Assembly: GCF_028554725.1 (NCBI RefSeq)
Contig: NC_071668.1
Location: forward strand, 56,649,732 to 56,713,731
Reading direction: 5' to 3'
Length of the DNA stretch: 64,000 nucleotides
Origin: Zeugodacus cucurbitae
Taxonomy: Eukaryota; Arthropoda; Insecta; Diptera; Tephritidae
Shown here: one piece after another, positions 48,620 to 58,510 of the stretch
Numbering within the stretch: the stretch's first letter is position 1
Layout: every line of letters starts with the position of its first letter
Made by a program: the position numbers and the translations under genes
Notes under the pieces: model-generated
Database searches by the model: none
Told to the model about the DNA's origin: nothing
What the model saw: the letters and a program-made list of their open reading frames with translations, nothing else

Positions 48620-48901
48620 TCTATACTACTATTATAAAGAGGAAAGATTTGTATGTATGTTCGTAATGAATAAATTAAAAAACTACTACGCCGATTTCAA
48701 AATTTCTTTGATCATAGGAAAGCTACATTCACCCTGAGTAACATAGGCTATATTGCTCGAATCTTAACCTTTTGGAAATAGTTCCCAGGTGAGGGTATCG
48801 AAAACACTACATGATGGAGAATCTTATTCTAAAACTGAAAATCGTTTGCAAGTCACTCTCTTCGCATCGCAATCCCGTGCGAAGTCGGAGCGGTCTGCTA
48901 G
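48620..48901 (+). mobile_element. short non-autonomous Helitron, 282 bp
   Basis: It begins TCTATACTACTATTATAAAG after an A and ends GCGAAGTCGGAGCGGTCTGC-TAG before a T. The 3' end has a GC-rich hairpin-capable stretch before CTAG. ACTACTACGCCGATTTCAAA just inside the 5' end resembles the conserved 5' region of insect Helitrons as I remember it. No coding capacity. It belongs to a different subfamily from the copies at 21295 and 31206, but shares the GGTCTGCTAGT terminus. Confidence 0.88.
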
Positions 48902-50490
48902 TTATGAATAAAAAAGTATGAATCCGATAGCCTTTCGCCAATGTTAAACAAATCTAATGAACTTAGATATCGGTTTTATCTTGAATAAGGTAGGAGTTTA
49001 AACTAATTTTATGAAAGCCATGAGGCCGCAAAATATATGTATAATACAGTACCAGATGAGAGGGGAACTAGATATGCATTTTATTTCTACATGATATTAA
49101 ATACAGAAATTCATAATAGGTGCCAACCAGAAGCAGTTTTTGTGATGATAAAACCAACCGTCAATATCAAAAGTTATGCTTAGACCAACATCGCTAGCAG
49201 GACGTTTTCAATGTTACCACTTTAGTTGTTAGAGATTCTGTGGTATCATTACGCAAGGAAAGCTCTTTCAAAGTTCTATCAATGTAAATTCTTAGATAGC
49301 TTTCATAGCTTCTCCATCCTATCATAAATCGAATCACATGAGCTCGATCGGGATACGACTTATCTGACATCTTTATGCTGTTCGTTTCAGAAGTTCATAG
49401 GCATGGGCTCAAAGAGTGAAAATATCTCCAAAATTATTTTAGAAAAATTCTGCAGGGAAGTACTCAGATCTTCTAATTAGTGAATTTTTTGTTGAAGTAC
49501 CGATGAACTTTTGTAGCTTACCCAGAAAAAGGAAGGAACTTTGACGTCTTAAATAGAGGTAGAGATGACGTTATCGTGGTTTTGGGTAAAATAAGCCGAA
49601 GCTTGGTAAATGGTACTAGAATATCAGTGGCAGAAAAAGCTTTTAGAATAACGCCAAGTCAGGAACTAAATGACAAGTAACGAATGTCTGTAGACTTGTA
49701 ATGACTGCTATTAGACTGGGAGGGTCTTCCCTACTAATCACTTATAATGAGGGAATTATGATATCCTTAGCAAATTTCTAATAATTCTAATTTCCGTTTC
49801 TATCCAATACCACGGATTTTCCGAAATCCATTAGAGATGTGGAACAAGGGCGAGGTAGACAAGGAAAAAGCAAACAGAAGTGAGCATCTATACGTCCAGA
49901 TCTAAATTATATGTCTTTTCAGAAAAATTAGATACCAGAACCAGCTTTCAGTTCTGATTTGAAGTCCTATCATATATAGGCCTTTAGTTCAGTTGTTTCT
50001 TTCCCTTGAAATGATTATTAATTCTCTTATTGAAGATTCCAAGCATGTATATAACATATTCATTCCTATATCAAGTATAGCCTCTTTTAATGCACAATTT
50101 TTTAAATATAAAAGTTGTTGCCAATTCATACTCAATTTATATGAAGCAAAAGTCATTAATAATAACATTTCTTTTTTGAGATATTTGATTATGAAATAAT
50201 TATAAATTTTTTGCAAAAATTATGTTAAGGGAAAATACGAATTGAATAAATATTAAAAAAATAATAACATTAAATTTTTAAACCTTTTTTTTAACTTGGT
50301 ACTGCTTTTTATTTTATTTGCTGCATTCAAAAATGTATGCAGAATTGTAGAAATAGCGAGTGGATATGATAAATGCAAATTAACAATTGTTTGCATTCGA
50401 TTTAATTTGCGCTTAGAAAGGCATATTTCAAAGCAGTGGAGTGTGAAGCTTTTGTGCTTTTGCACTTTTGAATATAAATGTACATTTAAA
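48902..50490. other. intronic sequence, no gene seen
   Basis: Moderately AT-rich at 48950-49990, AT-rich afterwards. No domain or transposon was recognised; open frames at 49989-50493 on both strands look like chance. Confidence 0.4.
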
Positions 50491-51850
50491 TAAAGCTTTC
50501 AGAGTTATTAGAGCTTAATTTAGTTTGTAAAAGATCATCAAGTTTTATCTTGGAAGCTTTTGCTTTTGAAGCTTTTAAAAGCTTTAGATAAAGCGAAATT
50601 CTTCAAATATTAAAGAAAATGGACAAAAAGTAGCATAAATTAAGTGAAAAACTATTTAAACTTGTAGTATAAAAAAGTTTAAGAGCACCATGTAGCGCAA
50701 GTCTGAAAAATTTCTCAATTATTATTTTCGCAAAAAGCTTCCGGGATGTTTTACAAAGTCGTTTACTACTTCCGATGTATTTCTGTTTTAGGGGTTTGAT
50801 TTTTCCATTCAGATTGTAATAAAATAGGTATGCAGTATCCGTTTTTGATATGCATTTCGAACTTCTTATAAAGCTTTCACTTTTCTAAGTATCCTCAAAC
50901 TTTTTTTTTGCGCTTTGTACTAACAAAAGCACTAAAGCTTCTGTATTTTTAATTCTGCTTTGAAATATGCATACCTAAGCAATGAAAGCTTTCAAGAGCT
51001 TTTTGCGCTTTCGAAACTTTAAACTTATATTTAAACTCATTCATGAAAATTTTTAAATAACACAAAAGTCAAACAACTTCGAAAATCAACGTAAATGAAC
51101 TTAGAACTCAAATCAAATACGTAACTAACAATTCAAAATTTCGTTTTACAGAACGCAAACAACTTTTCCAAAAGCTACTTGCATAACGAAAACAAAAAAA
51201 AAAAATGCATTTTAAGTGCAACTTTTTCTTACACTCTGTGTATATTACAACAAGGAGTGCGCAATGGTATATATACAGCAAAAACATGAAAGCTTTTAAA
51301 ACTGTTCTTTAAAGTAGAAAATATTTGGCTTTAAATATAAACACAATAGGAAAGCGGTAAGCTTTGAAATCAAAATAGCAATAATGGTATTAGTACTTCC
51401 AATTAGGATGCAGTTTTGGAAATGCTAAAAAGTTTTGTACAAGAAATTTGCTAAATTTATTATATAATATCATAGAAATACAGTTAAAAAGCACTGAGCA
51501 CATATACAAATGTATGCTTACCTTTTGGGGCAAAAACAGTTTTTTTGCGTAAAATTTCCTAAATTATACTCCGAGTAAAAAAGCTTTTGATTATGTTATT
51601 TGTTAAAATATGCAATACACACATACATATTTGTATAATTCTGAATGCTGTGTTGTATTTTAAAAAATCCCCCTAAAAGTGTGCTAACATATCCTTAGCA
51701 AGCTTGGCGTAAGCTTTTATTGGTGTGCAAACAATTTTTTTTGCGTAAGCTTAATTATTTGTATCAGAACTATTATTTCTTATTTCATATTTAATTTTTC
51801 TCTAAATTCTTCTATAATTTTAGTGAGCTTTTTATTTTCCTATTGCATTT
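50491..51850. repeat. AAGCTTT-motif cluster beside the loop-A exon
   Basis: About 17 AGCTT-containing motifs lie in 1.35 kb. Examples are 50495, 50553, 50568, 50578, 50735, 50871, 50936, 50987, 50997, 51290, 51359, 51581, 51701, 51713, 51747 and 51825. The cluster ends about 110 bp before the donor of the receptor exon at 51958. More copies (GAAAGCTC, AAAGCTTTC) follow at 52794-52815 on the other side of the exon. Confidence 0.6.
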
Positions 51851-51957
51851 TATTGCTCCTACTATTGTTATTTCATTTTTTTTATATTTTCCATTTTTAC
51901 TTTTTTCTCCTCGACTTGTCTTTCTTCTTTCTCATTATTGTTCCCCCAGTAACTTAC

Positions 51958-52067
51958 CTGTTGTACATCAGCACATCCGGTTTCCACAGCTTATTTGGTG
52001 TTATCCGCAAATCTTTCACGCCTCCATATTCTGATTCATTCCATCGTAAATTATAGTCATTCCACTC
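51958..52067 (-). CDS. nAChRalpha (alpha5/alpha7-type): nicotinic acetylcholine receptor alpha subunit, exon encoding beta1-beta2/loop A region
   Basis: Read on the minus strand, this 110-bp exon encodes 36 residues plus two bases. It begins EWNDYNLRWN, continues with SEYGGVKDLRITPNKLWKP and ends DVLMYN. It codes for part of the extracellular agonist-binding domain of a cys-loop ligand-gated cation channel of neuronal membranes. WKPDVLMYN is loop A of the acetylcholine site, and WNES carries an N-glycosylation sequon typical of insect alpha5-7 subunits. The acceptor is AG at 52069-52068 and the donor is GTAAGT starting at 51957, a consensus site. The exon ends AAC AG, which completes a Ser codon with the first base of the exon at 2234. 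The 110-bp length matches exon 4 of insect alpha7-like subunit genes as I remember it. The family call is very secure; alpha5 versus alpha7 versus alpha6 cannot be settled from this exon alone. A retrotransposon fragment lies about 270 bp upstream in transcript sense. Confidence 0.95.
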
Positions 52068-52333
52068 CTATTTTTTTGTTGTGAGTTTTATGATAATTTC
52101 ATTCGAGTTAGTTGGTTAGACGTGGCGAAGTTTTGTGTTGAGAAGAGTAGTTAAAAATAACAGCGGTTAATATAAAGTTAGGATAATACATGGTTTTTTA
52201 ACATTTAATTTAAACTATCATAAACTGTACGGCATATGTGATAAAATATTATACGATACTACATATAGCAGGCTATAAGATTTCTTGTAGCAATGCTGCT
52301 TATCATATGAAAATATTGCACTATAAAAATGTG

Positions 52334-52775
52334 GCGCTGAAGCGTGGACGATGACAACATCCGATGAGACGACTCTTGGGGTTTTCGAGAGAAAGGTTTT
52401 GCGCAAGATTTTTGGTCCTCTAAACATTGGCAACGGCGAATACCGCAGGCGATGGAACGATGAGCTGTACGATTTATACGACGACATTGACATAGTTCAG
52501 CGAATAAAAAGACAGCGGCTACGCTGGCTAGGTCATGTTGTACGGATGGAAGAAAACACTCCAGCTCTGAAAGTATTCGATGCAGTACCCGCTGGAGGAA
52601 GCCGCGGAAGAGGACGACCTCCACTCCGGTGGAAAGACCAAGTGCAAAGTGACCTGGCTTCACTTGGTGTTTCCAGTTGGCGCCAAAAAGCAAAAAGGAG
52701 GAATGAGTGGCGCGCTCTGGTGGATTCGGCTATAATCGCTTAAAGCGGTTCCTACGCCAAATATATATATATATA
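52334..52775 (+). mobile_element. 3' end of the RLRWLGHV non-LTR family, copy C (best preserved)
   Basis: The open frame 52351-52743 reads MTTSDETTLGVFERKVLRKI, FGPLNIGNGEYRRRWNDELY, RLRWLGHVVRMEENTPALKV and so on to EWRALVDSAIIA with a stop. This is the intact C terminus of an RT-type ORF2. Upstream bases still encode GAEAWT. A short 3' UTR ends CCTACGCCAA and then (AT)n. TATAAAAATGTG at 52322-52333 and 52776-52787 is an exact 12-bp target duplication. The copy is 5'-truncated to about 440 bp, antisense to the receptor gene, in the intron just upstream of the loop-A exon. Its clean frame and perfect duplication make it the youngest of the four copies. Confidence 0.94.
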
Positions 52776-52787
52776 TATAAAAATGTG

Positions 52788-55011
52788 CTTAATGAAAGCT
52801 CTATAAAAGCTTTCATAATATTGTGAGAAATTGAGAGTTTCTAAAAACTGTTGGCATAAATCTTGATCATTTATTATTTATATATTTTAGTAGAGCATAT
52901 TAAAGATGGTATTATCACTTTCTAGAACTCGCTTTAGTCTATTAGTTTAGTCAATTAATAAAGTTAATTCCACGTACAAAATAGTTAGTTTCTTAAAATG
53001 AATTCTCTTGAACATATCAAGGTTATATTAGAGTTTGTTCAATTAGATCTGCGGTGATTACTCTTGGAAAGAATGCTCGGTATATGAGAAGCTCTCCATA
53101 TTTCTGGCGATGAATGAAATTTAATGCGGACCAATTATCTTCAAAAATAGAAAGTATTCCCAAATATCTCGGCTGAAATATGAAATTAATAAATTATGCC
53201 AGGTCTGTATAGTATTTCTGTATGGTTTTTTCACTTGTAGGAAGAAATCTTTCTGGGTAACGTTAAAAGTAATCACTGAGTATTTACTGTAGTTTATTCC
53301 AGGAGTTCTATATCAATTTATGTCTCGTTTCGTTTAGGTAGATCTTAATTTTATTTACAAATGATAGAAGCTGACATGTGGTAAGCCTTTGCCAAATCTC
53401 TCAAAGTGTACTAAAGTTGAAGAAAAGGAAGCTCTGATATTGCACTCAGTACCTTGAACAGCTTTGGATTATTGCTGATTTTTACTCTAAAGGCTTATGA
53501 TACTTTTTTTGTACTGAGCAGAAATCTTGATGAAAATAAATGAATACCATAACCAAGATTTTCAAGTTCCTTTGAAGAAGTACTTCAGAATAAGGCCAAT
53601 ATCATAATGGATGTAGCAACAGACCACTTGCGAAAGCTGGAATGGTGACTTTTTCACTTAAGTGCGATATTTCTTATTACTCTGTAACTATAATTCCTAA
53701 ATGTAGTCCGAAAGAGTACCAAGTATTGACGCTAAATCGCAGAAATATTGCAAGAAATCTTATAGCTTAATTACAAATTCTGACAAAATAAATATAATTC
53801 TATATATACTGCTTTAATAAATATCATAAAACTATATAAGTAATCTTTTGCAAACTAAATATATAAGACTAGTCATATACTCCTTAAAATACTAAATATG
53901 ATATTAACTACAACTAAGTACTAGGTAAAAAATGAATTTGCGACATTTTGGCTTATGGAAATTTATGAAAAAGCGACTGAAATTTGTAAAGAGAGTTTTT
54001 TTCAATGACTATAAGCAGCATGAAACTAAGTGGAATGCAAAGAAACGTTTTTACAAAAGTAATCGAAAGCAGATATATATAATATATACTGTATGAAGCA
54101 AATGCTTTGTTGTTGTTTTAAAATAAATATAGCGAAAATTATATATTGGTTAAAGTTTTACTGGGTTATAAGCGCAAATAAGTAAGTGAAAGAGCAGCAG
54201 TAAAGTTGTTTATTTTTATTATACATACATTCGTTAAATAAAAAAAATTGGTAGAATTGCATAAACTCATGTATGAAAATGTTTTTTGTAAAGGTAAGTA
54301 TTTTAATTATAGTATTTACATTATAATTAATAGCGAGTGCTTCATGCAAAAAATTACAAAAAGTTCAAGCTCTCTAAAATATAAAAAAAATTAAAAAAAA
54401 AATATTTTAATTAATTAGGAAAAACATTTTTTGAAATACTAAATATTTAAATTTTTAAAATCTACATACATAAATATTATATATTTTAAATCCGGTTAAA
54501 CATTTTAAAATAATTTTTTCAAGACTGGGAAAATAAAAAAATAATAATGTAATATAATTACGAATTGTTTTTTTTTTTCAAAAAATTATTAATAAAACAT
54601 ATTTGTTATTACCAAAAATACTTTTTTTACGATTATATTCCACAGAAAGATAAAATAAATAATAGAATTGATGCTAATGCTGAGAAAGTTAATTTTTAAG
54701 TTAGTTTTTTCTATTAATAAGAAATAAATGTGACTTTCGTTCTAAAAGAAAATATATAAGATCGAAATATTTGAGAAAAAGCTTGGTAAGTACCTCGAGG
54801 CACTTAAGCGGTATTTCTTTAAGTGCATTTCCCACTTAAGTGTCTTAAACGTTTTGCATGTTAGAAAGGGGCAGTTAAGAGGGGATTACTGTATATACGA
54901 ATCTAGTAATTAGAAGCTTCATTTCGAATTATATAATTAACATACTTAAGTGATCAGTTTTTCTGCGTCTATTCGTCCTCACTTTCATTCTCATATATTT
55001 TCCTAATAGAC
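52788..55011. other. intronic sequence, no gene seen
   Basis: AT-rich, increasingly so from 53750 to 54780. No receptor exon for loop D (about 45 bp in relatives) was found here or elsewhere up to 64000. Confidence 0.45.
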
Positions 55012-55329
55012 TTTTTTCACAGCCAAATAAGTTAAGTACATTAAGATTATAATTGAGAAATCAGTTTTTGGCTTTCGCACAGCCGGATACCCGATTAAGG
55101 ATCAGCTGTTATAATTTTAATTTGCTGTTTAAAATAGCTAGGTAAGTTTCATCAACTTATTGTTACTTTATCAATAAACACAGTCAAATTTACAGACACC
55201 AACCCGCAGAGTTGTATTCAACTCGATTTGTATTCGATTACCAATTAATGCTTTTTTATGGTAAATCGATCTAAATCAGCGCTTTAATCGTACAGGCCGG
55301 TTAATTGATTAATTATCTCCGGTGCGAAA
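55012..55329. mobile_element. MITE-like element related to 38417, copy 2
   Basis: It shares ACATTAAGATTATAATTGAG, TTATCAATAAACACAG, CAACTCGATTTGTATTCGAT, AGGCCGGTTAATT and the right end GGTGCGAAA with copy 1. The left end is degraded (TTTTTTCACAGCC instead of TTTTCGCACAACC). It is about 70 bp longer than copy 1 because of extra internal sequence near 55080-55160 and 55245-55290. Confidence 0.75.
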
Positions 55330-58130
55330 TGGCTACAAAAACACGACTTTGAACATCTTTTAATCTAAATAGTGACACTGTTCCCAACTCTAACGGTACA
55401 GAAGTCTAGTGTTACGGAAGGCGAGGAACGGTAGAAAGAGAGAGAGAGAGAGAGGTATTATGAATTGAATTTTCTTCAAAATGATCCTTCCTTCTTAATT
55501 TTTGTTTATTTCACTGTTGGTAGCTGCGAAAGTGACTTCAGCTTTATCGCTCGAAAACGTGCAATATATTGCAGAAATATGGTTTTCTATGTGTTTGCTT
55601 TTTTCGGAATTGGACCATTTGAAAGCAATTCTTTAATTTGTACTCAGTTTGGTTTATCATTTCAAAATTAACAGACTTGTGACCCCTATTGCTGTAAAAA
55701 GTGATCGACCGAAAATTGCGACTCTCCGCTGGAATTTATTCGAACCAGCCGTGGCTTTAGTTTGCCCGAAATAATTTTTAAAACATATGGGAAATCCTTA
55801 TCTTTATAATAAAGCAAAATTCTTAGTCTTAACATTAAATTATATGCGTTTGATTTTGCTTTGAAAAGCATATACCGTTTGCCTGAAAAATAGACTTTAT
55901 AAGTCACAGAATTTTAGTAATAACAATATTTTTTAGTAAAAGACAAAACAATTCCAAAATGTTTTTGTGCAAAGAAACACTTAATAAAATCAATCAGAAA
56001 TATTTAAAAATATATTAATTGGAATATTAGAATTATACATATTATTCCTATTGTCTTTAAAGTTGAACATCAGCCATAAAATTTAAGAAAAAATAAATGA
56101 TTTTACTAGTACGTGTATAATTTTTTGTTACACAATAACCATTGATATTAAACTTTGATTATCATTTCATTATTTAATTGTTTACTGTCTGCTTAACTGT
56201 TTATTTAAAAAATATTAAACTTATTTTGCCATGCTTTAAAGAAAATAATACTAATAGAACAAACGTTTCATCGAAACTATAATTGTACTAGAGTTTGTAC
56301 TGTAAAACATTAAATAATTATAGCATACTTATAGGCGATAAACAATGCAATTTAAATTAGAGCGAAGCCATTCAATTTCGCTTCAAGTGTATAAATCATT
56401 TAATTAAATTTTAGTATAGTCGTGGTGATGTTGCTTTCACTCTTGATGAACGCGAAAACATATGAAGGTATGAAATATTCTAGCTAAGGTCCTTGTAAGC
56501 CTAAGATAAACAATACTCTTATTTGTTAAGACGATTTCTTCAAAAAGCAGAATATATCCCTTAACCTTGTCTAAACTTGCCATGCTTTCCACCACTCCCT
56601 GATTCAAATACTCGTATCACAACTTAATTCCCATTTTTTACTTATTTTTTTCTCTATCACATTACACTTTGTGGCATAGTTTTAGGAGCTTACTACTTTG
56701 TACTACTGTGGCTGCTGCGCACTTTACGCTCTTCAATTTCTTTCTGCTGGCCTATGTCTGTGTGCGCCTTTGATTTGCGGTCGTGTTTTTGGGCTTGTAA
56801 ACAAGTTGTTTGTACAAGGAGTGACAAAATGAAGAAGTATAAACAAAAAGTAAATGAAAAAAAAATTGTATACAATACTTCAAAGCGTTGGCAAAGGAAA
56901 GGATGTAGCAAGTTGTTTGCGCCAAAAAAAAAAATTATAGAAAATTTTATACTTGAAGCGTCAAAGCGGCAAACTGCCAGATAGCAGGAAAAAAGGATTT
57001 GCTTGCTACTTTCCCTGGTGTTTGTTGTTGTAAAAAGTGAAAAAAAGGAAAAGAACGGAAATGTTTTTCGTTTAGGAAATATGTATGGCTCTATTATGGT
57101 TGTTAGCAATGGCAAAAAAGTCATAATAATGACTTGTGGTATGTATAACATACTTTAAGGCGTTATAGCAAAGTTATGCCGCCATTCAAGCAAGAAGTGT
57201 ACGCAGGGAGTTTGTAGGCAGTTGCGAGAAAGTTTTGCTTTGTCGTAAAATATTTTTGTGGTTCATTTGCAAAAGCCGCAGCGCCTAAAATTTGGCAATA
57301 AACAGTTAATGATTGAAACGAAAATGGCCGCACTGTTGCTCGGGTGTCGTGTGAAAGGAGATGTTGTGTACTCCTTTTGCATATATTTGTTGCTTCACTG
57401 CTTAAATATTTGATTAAAGTACTTTTGGCTTTAAACTTTTAATGATTTTTGAACCGAAAGAGTTTTGCGCCCAAAAGTATGCTTGTAAAATATTAATTGC
57501 TTTGTTTGCTTGTATAAAAGTATAGAACAAATCTCGCTTTGTAGTCTACACTCTACAATGAAGCTTATCTTTACATATACACATTGATTGTTTTCTTCTG
57601 CGTACTGTAACTAACGATTTAAAGAACTCTGTTCTCTCTCGCCAACGCATTCATCAACAGCGATTGCCAATAATGATAAGCAATGGCGCCATATGTACGA
57701 GTATGGAAAGAGTACAAAAGAAAAAGAATATCGTAAAAGTGGTTTAATAAAATAAAAGAGCGTGCTGCGACGGACACTTAAGCCGGCCGCGTAAATTTTA
57801 ACTGCCAATTACGTCTGCTGCCTGCGAGACCAATAACACTTTTCGTGCGGCCGTTTGTGTTCGAACGCAAAGGAATATTAATTTTAATGAGTGTGAAATA
57901 TGTTGAAACAAAGTGAAAAAAATGCCATTAAAACCGTTACTTCTGCATTTTTATTTTAAATCATTGCTTAAGCTCTTGCCAACAATAATGTGCACGTGGC
58001 TAGTTTCGCTGCGAAAGTGGGTTAACATAATAATGTTTCAGTGTGGCCTACTTACAGGCGGCAGACAGTGTGGTGGCGAGTTAATTGAGATTTATACTTT
58101 GAGAAGCGCGGGAAATAATGTTATCGACAA
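55330..58130. other. intronic sequence, no gene seen
   Basis: Contains a (GA)n microsatellite at about 55437-55454. The 152-codon minus-strand frame at 56693-57151 is Phe/Ser/Thr-rich with no domain. Nothing else recognised. Confidence 0.45.
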
Positions 58131-58510
58131 GGTTGCCACCTTTATTTAATTAGAAATAATTTTAAAAGGAAATTTAATATTTTTAATTAGCGTTTATAAC
58201 CCATTTATGAAACAACTTTAAGGAAAATACTATTTAATTATTTTTGGAGTTGCCATCTGATTAATATTATATTTATTTTTTTCTTAAATCCGAGTAAACC
58301 GAAAATTTACAAAGGGAAGAATAATACTAAAATCTTTTTGGTTCAATTTTAATTACAAATTGATACAGGGTTGCCACCCATTTTAAATATTTTTAAATAT
58401 GGGAATACATATATACTAAACAAAAATTAAAATAAAAATGCGCAATTGATATAAATTAAGTCTATTTAACAATATATTTTTGAAGCGTATGACTACGTGG
58501 TGTTGCCACC
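58131..58510 (+). repeat. GGTTGCCACC periodic cluster, about 120-bp spacing
   Basis: GGTTGCCACC at 58131, GAGTTGCCATCTGA at 58247, GGGTTGCCACCCA at 58368 and TGTTGCCACC at 58501 all lie in the same orientation, about 117-132 bp apart, with AT-rich spacers (TTTAAT-type). It looks like a decayed tandem array with a conserved 10-bp core per unit. Confidence 0.6.

Larger units (their letters stand above)
2235..51957 (-). other. 49.7-kb nAChR alpha intron
   Basis: This is the sequence between the donor at 51957 and the acceptor at 2235, seen on the minus strand. The flanking exons join in the correct phase, so no coding exon is needed between them. I searched by eye for a duplicated or alternative copy of either exon and found none. 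The intron is filled with transposon remnants on both strands, listed separately. Both acceptors in the window are preceded by A-rich rather than pyrimidine-rich sequence. Confidence 0.85.

Noticed and set aside
52259..52693. 144-codon minus-strand frame overlapping retrotransposon copy C
   Set aside because: Antisense of the recognised RT C terminus; not a receptor exon.
56693..57151. 152-codon minus-strand frame
   Set aside because: Composition follows A-rich DNA on the opposite strand; no motif or exon signals.
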